The notes: generated from the sequence alone by a model not told the origin. DNA of 15,533 nt from an uncultured Hyphomicrobiales bacterium (GCA_905479595.1 CAJQND010000303.1:1-15533), one strand, 5' to 3'; shown: positions 1 through 6,153, counted from the stretch's first letter. Made by a program: numbers and translations.

Positions 1-1
1 A

Positions 2-109
2 CACGACCGGATTGCTGCGGCTATCGAAGCGCATGATCCAGCGGCAGCACAAGATGCAATGCGGCGGCACCTTCGTTCAGTTTCCACGCGCTTGTTTGAG
101 GAGGTGTGA
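2..109 (+). CDS. GntR-family regulator, C-terminal end of FCD domain (5' partial)
   Basis: Only the last 35 codons are in the window, ending at TGA 107-109. The visible residues (HDRIAAAIEAHDP, then AMRRHLRSVSTRLFEEV) match the last helices of the FCD ligand-binding domain of FadR-subfamily GntR repressors: a His-x-x-Ile-x-x-Ala-Ile helix, a short Asp-Pro turn, and a final helix carrying the metal-ligand-type His of 'MRRHL'. It ends about 90 bases before the binding-protein gene on the same strand, so it plausibly controls the importer operon downstream. The DNA-binding domain is outside the window, and its operator and inducer are unknown. A second protein of the same family is encoded on the minus strand at 9258-9929. 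Confidence 0.75.
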   Translation, partial: HDRIAAAIEAHDPAAAQDAMRRHLRSVSTRLFEEV

Positions 110-139
110 GCCGCTTTGAGTTAGCGCAAAACGAAACCA

Positions 140-153
140 CAGCCAGTTGGCTG
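140..153. promoter_or_regulatory. Inverted repeat upstream of importer operon, candidate operator
   Basis: CAGCCA-GT-TGGCTG is a perfect 6-bp inverted repeat with a 2-base centre. It lies between the stop of the FCD regulator (109) and the ribosome binding site of the binding-protein gene (about 188). No T-run follows, so it is not a terminator. The compact size and symmetry suit a dimeric GntR-type repressor, but the match to any known operator is not established. Confidence 0.35.
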
Positions 154-199
154 AAAAGTGAAGAAACCAAAAACCACAACATTCTCTGGGAGGAGAGTC

Positions 200-1174
200 A
201 TGAAAAAGTTTCTACGAAGTATAACGACTTTTGTTGCAACAATCTTTCTCATTGGCGGGTTAACTGCCGTTGGTGCACAGGCGGCAAAAATAAGAATTGC
301 GCTAGCTGAGACGCCATCTGATGAGCTTGCTGCATTCTTTGTGGCGTTGGATCGTGCTAAGGCAAATGGGCTAGATTATGAATGGACTGCTTTCTCCGAC
401 GAAGAGCTGGCAATTCAGGCGGTTCTTAGCGGCCAGATGGATATTGGTTTTGGCACGCCTTATGCCGCGATGCAGAAATCGAAAGCACCGATCCGCATCA
501 TCTTTCAACTATCTAAGTTGAAGTTCTTTCCGGTTACGTCAAAAAAGTACAATTCGCTTAAAGATCTTGATGGCGAGCCAATTCTTCTTCATTCGCGCGG
601 TGGTGGCACAGACTCCATTGCCAACGTGATCGAAAGCAAAGAGGGAATTAAGTTTGGCAAGCGGTCATACGTACCTGGTTCGTCAAACCGGATCGTAGCG
701 TTGATTGCAGGGCAGACCGATGCAACAATCGTTGACCTTTCAAACAAAAACAAACTGGTCAAACAAAAAGGTGATGCGTTCAACGTGTTGCCGATGTTTG
801 AAGTGGATGCAAGCGATGAAGCGCTGTTTGCAAACCTTGATTGGATCAAGGCGAATGAAGCCGACGTGGGCATCTTCGTGAAAGCGCTTTTGAGTGTTTA
901 CCGCGATATGGCAAAAGATCCTACGATCATTAGCAAAGAGACAGATCCGAACGGTCCGATTGGCCAGCTTCCAAAAGAAATCCTCGACAGCCTTGATGGC
1001 TTCTACGCCGATGCTGTCGAAGGAGGACTTTATGATAAAAATGGTGGCGGCAAGAAAGCGGCTATGGCGGATATGGAATGGTATTCTGCAGCAGGCCAGC
1101 TAACTGGCGACCCTGCATCATTGAAAGTCGAAGACTTCTGGTATCTCAAACCTCTGGATTCTGCGGCACAATAA
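200..1174 (+). CDS. ABC transporter periplasmic substrate-binding protein (NitT/TauT, SsuA/THI5-like)
   Basis: A 324-aa binding protein of the NMT1/THI5-like fold that should capture a small solute in the periplasm and deliver it to the permeases encoded next. I chose ATG 200 over ATG 158 because GGGAGGAG (188-195) sits just upstream, and the protein then opens with a clean signal peptide: basic MKKFLR, hydrophobic stretch to about residue 24, and cleavage near AQA-A (about residue 28). The mature part starts KIRIALAETPSDE and contains the family's typical segments, including 'SGQMDIGFGTPYAA' and 'LKDLDGEPILLHSRGGG'. The mature protein has no cysteine, as expected for export. It is the first gene of the importer operon, and a hairpin follows its stop. 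The family is clear; the ligand is not (taurine, sulfonates, nitrate-like anions, pyrimidines and aromatic acids are all used in this family). Confidence 0.9.
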   Translation: MKKFLRSITTFVATIFLIGGLTAVGAQAAKIRIALAETPSDELAAFFVALDRAKANGLDYEWTAFSDEELAIQAVLSGQMDIGFGTPYAAMQKSKAPIRIIFQLSKLKFFPVTSKKYNSLKDLDGEPILLHSRGGGTDSIANVIESKEGIKFGKRSYVPGSSNRIVALIAGQTDATIVDLSNKNKLVKQKGDAFNVLPMFEVDASDEALFANLDWIKANEADVGIFVKALLSVYRDMAKDPTIISKETDPNGPIGQLPKEILDSLDGFYADAVEGGLYDKNGGGKKAAMADMEWYSAAGQLTGDPASLKVEDFWYLKPLDSAAQ

Positions 1175-1184
1175 CCCTGAAATT

Positions 1185-1227
1185 GCGGCTGCCAGCTCGG
1201 AAATTGAGTTGGTGGTCGCTGTTTTTT
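1185..1227 (+). terminator. Intrinsic terminator/attenuator hairpin between binding protein and permease
   Basis: The left arm 1185-1198 (GCGGCTGCCAGCTC) pairs along all 14 positions with the right arm 1206-1219 (GAGTTGGTGGTCGC), allowing four G-U pairs. The loop is 7 bases (GGAAATT). The stem is followed by TG and six T residues (1222-1227). It starts about 10 bases after the binding-protein stop and ends about 20 bases before the first possible permease start. In a co-directional operon this suits partial termination that yields more binding protein than membrane components. Confidence 0.75.
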
Positions 1228-1266
1228 GTAGTCACTTTTTTCACCTAGGTGTGGAACTTTTTTTAC

Positions 1267-2028
1267 ATGCGAAATCGCCCACTTTTCTTGAAACTCCTTT
1301 CCGCTGTAATTGTGTTTGGCGCTTGGGAAATAGCTGGCCGTATACCGGTTAGCTATGCATTTCCGACGTTTCTGGAATCTATGTCGGCCTTGGTGACACT
1401 TACATTAGACGGCACTATTTTCACCGCCTATGCAGAGACACTGAAGCCATTGGTGGTTGGTCTTGTCATCTCCTCGGTATTGGGCGTTGGTCTCGGGCTC
1501 TGGATTGGCTTGTCTGCCAAGTTTGATTGGCTTTTTTCACCCATCTTTGTGGTGATGCAATCAGCACCGCTCGCTGCGTTGATCCCACTTTTGGTGATGG
1601 CCTACGGCATCGGATTGACGTCCAAAGTCTTTGTTGTGTGCATCATGGCAATGCCTGTCATCGTTCTGAATACGAGCGGAGCAGTCCGAAACACACCCTC
1701 TTCGATAAAAGAAATGGGGCGTTCTTTCTTGGGGAGCGATCTGGATATTGTTCTCAAGGTTATCATACCCGCAGCTTCACCCATCATCTTCTCAGGGCTT
1801 AGGCTGGGCGTTTCCGCGGGGTTCATTGGCGCAATTCTGGCGGAACTGAAGATCACCCCAACCGGTGTGGGGGATATCATCAGTTACAGCCGTTCGATAG
1901 CGGACTATCCCAGTATGTATGCCGCTATTTTCTCAATTATCCTGCTTGCTGTTCTCTTTTTGAACTTACTGGAAAAAATCGAGCACCTCCTCTTCAAAGG
2001 AAACTACCGTGGCTACGTCTCAGACTAA
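1267..2028 (+). CDS. ABC transporter permease 1 (NitT/TauT type, BPD_transp_1)
   Basis: Inner-membrane permease of about 253 aa with several hydrophobic spans, of the SsuC/TauC kind. The coupling 'EAA' loop is visible as EMGRSFLGSDLD followed by VLKVIIPAASPIIFSGLRLG, the segment that contacts the ATPase. An in-frame TAG at 1246 limits the start to GTG 1249 or ATG 1267. I prefer ATG 1267 because AGGTGTGG (1247-1254) lies in reach as a ribosome binding site, but GTG 1249, adding six residues, is possible. The 3' end overlaps the ATPase gene by 20 bases, which suggests translational coupling. A second, different permease is encoded at 2824-3576, so the membrane part is probably a heterodimer. 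Confidence 0.88.
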   Translation: MRNRPLFLKLLSAVIVFGAWEIAGRIPVSYAFPTFLESMSALVTLTLDGTIFTAYAETLKPLVVGLVISSVLGVGLGLWIGLSAKFDWLFSPIFVVMQSAPLAALIPLLVMAYGIGLTSKVFVVCIMAMPVIVLNTSGAVRNTPSSIKEMGRSFLGSDLDIVLKVIIPAASPIIFSGLRLGVSAGFIGAILAELKITPTGVGDIISYSRSIADYPSMYAAIFSIILLAVLFLNLLEKIEHLLFKGNYRGYVSD

Positions 2029-2815
2029 AAAAACAACTGGTTCTCGGGTTGAAGCAAGCGTGGAGATTGCCGTTTCAGCGCGCAATATTTCTAAGAACTA
2101 TGGTGAAACCGAAGCGCTCAAGAACCTCTCCCTGGATTTTCCTCGTGGACAACTCACGTCGCTTTTAGGGCCATCTGGTTGCGGGAAGACAACGCTTTTG
2201 AAAATTATTGGTGGACTTCTGTCAGCCGATTCCGGCGAAGTTGAAGTTGGAGGCCAGGCGGTAACCGGACCTGGTGAGGATCGCGCATTTGTTTTTCAGG
2301 ATTTTGCGCTGTTGCCATGGGCGAGCGTCATCCGCAATGTTGCTTTTGGCCTCGAACTACGTGGAGTTGCAAAATCTGAACGGGAAAGCATTGCAGAAAA
2401 ATACATCAACGATGTTGGTCTGGCCGGGTTTGAAAACAGCTACCCGCATGAACTGTCCGGGGGTATGCGTCAAAGGGTTGGCTTAGCCAGGGCATTGTCG
2501 GTGGATGCGCAAGTACTGCTCATGGATGAACCATTTTCAGCAGTCGATGAACAGACACGGCGTAAGTTCCAAGAGGACCTGCTGTCGCTTGTTCAAAACG
2601 AAAACAAAACTTTCATTTTCGTAACCCATTCCATCGAAGAGGCTGTCTACGTTTCTGATCAGATAGCTATATTGCTTCCAAGGCCCAGTCGGGTATCTGA
2701 GATAATCAAACCCTCCGGTTTTCGCGACAAAGGTCCTGAAAACATCCGCCGAGATCCTGAATATCTTGATATTGTCGACAAGATTTGGGCATCCCTGCGC
2801 AGCTATGTGGAGTAA
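2009..2815 (+). CDS. ABC transporter ATP-binding protein (NitT/TauT, SsuB/TauB-like)
   Basis: The 268-aa ATPase that powers the importer from the cytoplasmic face. All the ABC motifs are intact: Walker A GPSGCGKT (about residues 54-61), Q-loop FVFQDF (about 94-99), signature LSGGMRQR (149-156), Walker B VLLMDEP (169-175) with catalytic Glu, D-loop SAVDE, and H-loop Thr-His (about 206-207). 'LLPW' after the Q-loop is typical of the NitT/TauT subfamily. The start is GTG 2009, with AAAGGA (1996-2001) at good spacing, and overlaps the permease 1 stop region. An N-terminal stretch of about 20 residues precedes the first beta strand. One ATPase gene serves two permease genes, so it should act as a homodimer under a permease heterodimer. 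Confidence 0.95.
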   Translation: MATSQTKKTTGSRVEASVEIAVSARNISKNYGETEALKNLSLDFPRGQLTSLLGPSGCGKTTLLKIIGGLLSADSGEVEVGGQAVTGPGEDRAFVFQDFALLPWASVIRNVAFGLELRGVAKSERESIAEKYINDVGLAGFENSYPHELSGGMRQRVGLARALSVDAQVLLMDEPFSAVDEQTRRKFQEDLLSLVQNENKTFIFVTHSIEEAVYVSDQIAILLPRPSRVSEIIKPSGFRDKGPENIRRDPEYLDIVDKIWASLRSYVE

Positions 2816-2823
2816 ATGCTGAG

Positions 2824-3576
2824 ATGAAGGTTTTTGGATACCAGCTGCCCGGAATGTCCTCCCTTATATTGTGGGGGCTCCTATGGGAAATTGTCGGACG
2901 CGTGGGAGTGACGTTTTTTATCCCGCCACTGTCTGAAGTCTTTCAAACCCTGTTTGCAATCATCGGAACGCCGGCATTTGTAAAAGCCCTTTCCGAAACC
3001 GCTTATGCATTTTCTATGGGGGTGTTTTTTGCCATTGTAATCGGCATTCCTGTTGGCATCCTTATGGGGAAAAGTCGCCTTTTGGATGAACTTCTCCTGC
3101 CCTGGGTGAACATATTTCTGAGTGCGCCTTTGACGGCGCTGGTTCCTGTTTTGATGGTTCTGTTTGGCTTTGGGATGAAATCGATCATCATAACGACGAG
3201 CCTTTTTGCGATTTGGATTATCATCCTGAATTCCCGCGCTGGTGTCATGCAAATCAACCGTTCGTTGGTGGATATGGCGAACTCGTTTGGTGCCTCCTCG
3301 TGGGAGGCCTTTACCAAGATTTATTTCTGGGCAGCTTTGCCAGAGATTTTGGGTGGTGTTCGGATTGGCGTTATCCGCGCAGTCAAAGGTGTCATCATCG
3401 GCCAACTCCTCATCTCAATTGTTGGATTTGGAGCATTGTTTGAGCTTTACTCAGCGAACTTCATGATGACTCATTTCTGGGCAGTTTTGATTGTACTGTT
3501 CGCGCTTGCGTTCACGATATCTGAATTCCTTGCGTATCTGGAGAGCCGGGTCGCATACTACGCAGCAAAAAGATAG
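2824..3576 (+). CDS. ABC transporter permease 2 (NitT/TauT type)
   Basis: Second inner-membrane permease, about 250 aa, related to permease 1 only at family level. The coupling-loop segment is DMANSFGASSWEAF followed by KIYFWAALPEILGGVRIG. ATG 2824 is 8 bases after the ATPase stop; GGAG (2809-2812) inside the end of the ATPase gene can serve as the ribosome binding site, and the hydrophobic segment begins soon after. The frame stays open upstream to 2785, but those codons would overlap the ATPase gene. Two unlike permeases sharing one ATPase is less common than the homodimer found in Ssu or Tau systems. Confidence 0.87.
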   Translation: MKVFGYQLPGMSSLILWGLLWEIVGRVGVTFFIPPLSEVFQTLFAIIGTPAFVKALSETAYAFSMGVFFAIVIGIPVGILMGKSRLLDELLLPWVNIFLSAPLTALVPVLMVLFGFGMKSIIITTSLFAIWIIILNSRAGVMQINRSLVDMANSFGASSWEAFTKIYFWAALPEILGGVRIGVIRAVKGVIIGQLLISIVGFGALFELYSANFMMTHFWAVLIVLFALAFTISEFLAYLESRVAYYAAKR

Positions 3577-3615
3577 CTACTGGCTGGTGTCGCTTAGCCC
3601 GGTTACGTTGATGCG

Positions 3616-3626
3616 AAAGGAAAAGG
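3616..3626 (+). promoter_or_regulatory. Ribosome binding site fixing a TTG start
   Basis: AAAGGAAAAGG ends 3 bases before TTG 3630. An in-frame TGA at 3609-3611 excludes any longer product, so this purine-rich site together with TTG 3630 sets the start of the second binding-protein homologue and shows that it has no N-terminal signal peptide. Confidence 0.6.
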
Positions 3627-3629
3627 CAT

Positions 3630-4514
3630 TTGGAGACGATCAATATCCAGTTCACGCTATTTTCAGCGTTCTATTCACCGCTCATCTCTATAATGTCAGG
3701 CGGGTTCTTGAAAGAAGAGGGCCTTGAGGCAAGCTGGTCGGTGGCCCCTCCAGGCGCCTCTGCGATAACCGCTCTTGAAGATGGATCTGCACATGTCATC
3801 CAGTCTGCGTTGAGCCAGGGCTTTTCGGTTTTGGAAAAAGGCGAAACAACGAGCGTTGTCCACTTCGCACAGATCAACGAAATGGATGGTTTCTTTTTGA
3901 CAGCCCGTGAACCCGACCCAGACTTTACCTGGGACAAACTCAAAAATGCAGAAGTGGTGATGTTTAAAAGTGGGCAGCCACGCGCGATGTTTAACTATGC
4001 ATGCCATAAGGCTGGCATTGCCCCTGATGAAATTAATGCAGTTTGCCCGGGCGGTGCGGCGGATATCGACGCTGCATTCCGCGATGGTCAAGGACAATAT
4101 GTCCAGCAACAGGGCCCGTTCCCACAACAACTTGAAGCCGATGGGGTGGGCCACGTGGTGGCGCAGGTCGGCCCGTTAATTGGGCCATGTGGTTTTTCCA
4201 GCCTAGCCTCAAACAGAGACTGGCTGGATACGGAGCTGGCGAAAGCCTTTATGCGCGCCTATCGAAAAACCCGTGTTTACCTGAACGAGGAAACTGCAGA
4301 AAATATCGCAAAGGCGGAAAAGCCGTATTTCCCAAGCATCGATGAAGACGTACTTGCTAAGTGCATTGCAACCTATCAGGCACTTGGATGCTGGACGCCG
4401 CATGTTGAAATTACGCGCGATGCCTATGAAATCACGTTAGACGTTTTTGAATTCAACGGCCTGATTAGTGAACGTTATCCTTATGAAAAAATCTGCGGTG
4501 AGCCACCGGCCTGA
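3630..4514 (+). CDS. Second SsuA/THI5-like substrate-binding protein, no signal peptide
   Basis: A 294-aa NMT1/THI5-like binding-fold protein starting at TTG 3630. The fold is suggested by 'GGFLKEEGLEASW', 'GASAITALEDGSAHVIQSA' and 'FNYACHKAGIAPDEI', which parallel the ligand-binding segments of SsuA-type proteins. Unlike the first binding protein it lacks any secretion signal: an in-frame stop at 3609 prevents extension. It also has six cysteines spread through the chain, where the exported paralogue has none, which points to the reducing cytoplasm. It lies 53 bases after permease 2 on the same strand and is probably the last importer gene. It may be a cytoplasmic ligand-binding protein or an enzyme on the THI5 fold. 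The CCCFC motif of yeast THI5 is not visible, so HMP synthesis is unlikely. Confidence 0.8.
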   Translation: METINIQFTLFSAFYSPLISIMSGGFLKEEGLEASWSVAPPGASAITALEDGSAHVIQSALSQGFSVLEKGETTSVVHFAQINEMDGFFLTAREPDPDFTWDKLKNAEVVMFKSGQPRAMFNYACHKAGIAPDEINAVCPGGAADIDAAFRDGQGQYVQQQGPFPQQLEADGVGHVVAQVGPLIGPCGFSSLASNRDWLDTELAKAFMRAYRKTRVYLNEETAENIAKAEKPYFPSIDEDVLAKCIATYQALGCWTPHVEITRDAYEITLDVFEFNGLISERYPYEKICGEPPA

Positions 4515-4540
4515 TTCTTCTTGAAGTGACTGAGGAAACC

Positions 4541-5173
4541 ATGAAATCATATGAAGGCGCAGCCACTACGTTATCAAAACCAAAATCTAATCGGCATATT
4601 CAATATTTGGTATTTGCGCTGTGCATGTCCTTTTCAAATTCCGCGGCGGGGCAGGTTGCCAAGACAAGCGTTCCAGAACAAATCGTCGCTCCGCCAAGTT
4701 GCGTGAACAACAAGGGTGAAATAGTTAGCTTTATCGATCGCGAAGGCAGAAACGCGGGCCTGGCTGGCGGCATGGCCGTACGAGACAGCAGCGGTCAACC
4801 GGTTGTTTACAGATCAAACTACGCAGCCACATCGCCTGAGTTTCAAAGTTTCATCGACAGGCACGAATGTGCACACCATCAAATCGGCGACGTCGACCGA
4901 CCACACCCTGCACGCAACAGCGCCGAACACCTCATGAATGAAAGCATAAGCGATTGTGTTGCAATCCTGCGGCTGCGCGATGAATCTGGGTATGATAAAG
5001 CTGCCTATGATGCGGTCGTTGCTTCCATGCGCAAAGACATGGCAAAAATTGGTTTCCCCGAGATCAGTATAGCCAGCAGGATCAGGAATATCCAAAATTG
5101 CTATTCCAGATTCGGTCCAACTCAAGACTTCATCAACGGAGTGCTGAAGGAAAGAGGTCTTTCGCAAGAATGA
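4541..5173 (+). CDS. Small secreted protein with gluzincin-type zinc-site motifs
   Basis: A 210-aa protein that I do not recognise as a named family. ATG 4541 follows GAGGA (4532-4536) closely; GTG 4526 is an alternative. The N-terminus has a long polar start, then a hydrophobic segment (YLVFALCMSF, about residues 22-31) and NSAAGQ, consistent with a signal peptide. The middle holds HECAH at about 108-112, a match to the HExxH zinc-protease motif, and 22 residues later NESISD (Glu about 134), almost the third-ligand motif of thermolysin (NEAISD). These suggest a gluzincin-type zinc site in a compact domain. Cysteines occur at 'PPSCVN', 'HECAH', 'SDCVA' and 'QNCYS'. It starts 26 bases after the importer operon and may be co-transcribed. 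Protease activity is inferred from motifs only. Confidence 0.7.
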   Translation: MKSYEGAATTLSKPKSNRHIQYLVFALCMSFSNSAAGQVAKTSVPEQIVAPPSCVNNKGEIVSFIDREGRNAGLAGGMAVRDSSGQPVVYRSNYAATSPEFQSFIDRHECAHHQIGDVDRPHPARNSAEHLMNESISDCVAILRLRDESGYDKAAYDAVVASMRKDMAKIGFPEISIASRIRNIQNCYSRFGPTQDFINGVLKERGLSQE

Positions 5174-5253
5174 GGCACGCATGCGGAGCGGGTTTACTTG
5201 AAAATCTTATCAAATGCCCAATTTTTGCCGAAATATTCTAACTAATCTGAATT

Positions 5254-5270
5254 GATAGAAATTATCTATC
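5254..5270. promoter_or_regulatory. Perfect inverted repeat abutting a -35 box, candidate operator
   Basis: GATAGA-AATTA-TCTATC has 6-bp perfect arms around a 5-base centre. It ends one base before the candidate -35 hexamer of the repeat-protein gene. Its position immediately upstream of -35 is typical of activator or repressor sites. No regulator can be assigned. Confidence 0.45.
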
Positions 5271-5271
5271 C

Positions 5272-5300
5272 TTGACGGCGAACTATTCGCTAAAGTTAAA
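5272..5300 (+). promoter_or_regulatory. Candidate sigma-70 promoter for the repeat-protein gene
   Basis: TTGACG (5272-5277) is a near-consensus -35 box, followed after 17 bases by GTTAAA (5295-5300) as a weaker -10. The coding start is 42 bases further on. The intergenic stretch 5174-5342 has no other gene, and the upstream operon ends at 5173, so a promoter is expected here. Confidence 0.45.
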
Positions 5301-5342
5301 CGAAACTCGGCGGCAATGCCGTCAATAGCTGGGAAATCTAAC

Positions 5343-5699
5343 ATGCGTATAACAACATCAAAATTTGCGGCTGTTCTTTTTGTTGGAATGGCTATGTTTG
5401 GAAGTGGTGCTTTCGCTGATTCTAGCGCAACGCCAAACCCTGTCAAAGGCACTGTTGACGGAACGAGCGAAGCCGCAACTGGCGTAGTTGAAGGCACAAA
5501 GGATGTAGGTGCCGGAATTGGTGACGCTGGCAATGCCATTGGCAAAGACACCAAGGAACATGGTGCTGCAGGTGTCGTATCAGGCTCTGCAAAAGGTGCC
5601 GTCGAAATCAGTAAAGGCGCGGCGAAAGGGGCTGGAACAATAGTCAAAGGCGGAGTTAAAGGCGCAGGTTGCATCGTAACCCTTGGCACAAGTTGCTGA
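5343..5699 (+). CDS. Secreted Gly/Ala/Lys-rich 11-residue-repeat protein
   Basis: An unrecognised 118-aa protein. ATG 5343 is preferred over ATG 5316 because GGGAAA (about 5330-5335) precedes it and the product then starts directly with a signal peptide, MRITTSKFAAVLFVG to about GAFA-D at residue 25. The mature chain is low in complexity and built from 11-residue units. Three run in tandem at 78-110 (VVSGSAKGAVE, ISKGAAKGAGT, IVKGGVKGAGC), with looser copies before them. Such undecad patterns resemble LEA proteins and synucleins, which form amphipathic helices on membranes or in dry cells; that is an analogy of pattern, not shown homology. Two cysteines near the C-terminus (110 and 118) could form a disulfide. 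It has its own candidate promoter and operator just upstream. Confidence 0.7.
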   Translation: MRITTSKFAAVLFVGMAMFGSGAFADSSATPNPVKGTVDGTSEAATGVVEGTKDVGAGIGDAGNAIGKDTKEHGAAGVVSGSAKGAVEISKGAAKGAGTIVKGGVKGAGCIVTLGTSC

Positions 5700-5729
5700 T
5701 GGCGATGAAGATTATTTAAATTTTTTATC

Positions 5730-5742
5730 TCACAAATTGTGA
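5730..5742. promoter_or_regulatory. Palindrome TCACAA-A-TTGTGA, candidate operator
   Basis: A perfect 6-bp inverted repeat around a single A, after the T-rich stretch 5721-5726 and about 30 bases before the start of the cysteine-patterned protein. The one-base loop makes an RNA hairpin less likely than a DNA-binding site, although flanking ATCT and AGAT can extend the pairing with one bulge. It resembles closely spaced CRP-like half-sites (TCACA/TGTGA) but lacks the usual 6-base spacer. Confidence 0.35.
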
Positions 5743-5772
5743 AGATGAAGGCAACAAAAGCTGGGACCCAAG

Positions 5773-6066
5773 ATGCGAAGATATCGTTTGTTTGAAGTGG
5801 CCATTATGCTGATCTTGTGCGGAGTTGTATTCTTTCCAACTGCGAATAGCTGGGCCAGCGTGAAATTGTCAGGCAACAAGCTGATGTCTTGTACAATGAA
5901 AGAAACACCTAGCTGCGTGCCCAATGTTCTCCTTATTGCAGAAAAAAACGCGTGCAAAGACAGAAGAAAAGAATGCTACGATTATTGTAAAACGATGGTG
6001 CCGGGATACAAAGACTTATGCGTTTTAAGCTGCAAGGACGAATATAAAGTTTGCCGCGCTGAGTAG
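5773..6066 (+). CDS. Small secreted protein with symmetric cysteine motif
   Basis: An unrecognised 97-aa protein. It has a signal peptide or single membrane anchor at about residues 8-28 (EVAIMLILCGVVFF, then ANSWAS). The exported part has eight cysteines at 40, 48, 61, 68, 72, 83, 87 and 94. The last six form a mirror-symmetric pattern, C-x6-C-x3-C-x10-C-x3-C-x6-C, as expected for two antiparallel helices zipped by disulfides, similar in layout to the twin CX3C/CX9C helical hairpins of mitochondrial intermembrane-space proteins. Common origin with those is not implied. It is rich in Lys, Glu and Asp between the cysteines. The start is ATG 5773 with CTGGGA (5761-5766) as ribosome binding site. 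Function unknown; it should need an oxidising periplasm. Confidence 0.72.
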   Translation: MRRYRLFEVAIMLILCGVVFFPTANSWASVKLSGNKLMSCTMKETPSCVPNVLLIAEKNACKDRRKECYDYCKTMVPGYKDLCVLSCKDEYKVCRAE

Positions 6067-6131
6067 TGTGCTTGTATCGAACGAATATCGGCAAAGCACT
6101 TGGTATACAAAACTTTACATCGTTGAAATGG

Positions 6132-6151
6132 CGCTTGTTTCGAAGCAAGCG
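6132..6151 (+). promoter_or_regulatory. Hairpin immediately before the sulfotransferase start
   Basis: CGCTTG (6132-6137) and CAAGCG (6146-6151) form a perfect 6-bp stem over an 8-base loop whose centre is TTCGAA. It ends 2 bases before ATG 6154, where the ribosome binding site would be expected, and no good Shine-Dalgarno is visible. It could reduce initiation at 6154, be an operator, or mean that translation really starts at TTG 6193. Confidence 0.3.
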
Positions 6152-6153
6152 AA

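Noticed and set aside
106..309. Open frame of 67 codons before and across the signal peptide of the binding protein
   Set aside because: It overlaps the binding-protein gene in another frame and has no ribosome binding site or sensible composition.
2881..3405. Minus-strand open frame of 174 codons opposite permease 2
   Set aside because: The translation is His/Lys/Arg/Asn-rich and low in hydrophobic order, as expected from the reverse of a membrane-protein gene; no ribosome binding site or family.
3630..4514. THI5-type HMP-phosphate synthase
   Set aside because: The fold is similar and it lacks a signal peptide, but the cysteine motif of yeast THI5 (CCCFC) is absent and no thiamine genes are nearby.
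5210..5689. Minus-strand open frame of 159 codons rich in Pro and Ala
   Set aside because: It is the antisense of the Gly/Ala repeat gene; the Pro/Ala content follows from that composition.
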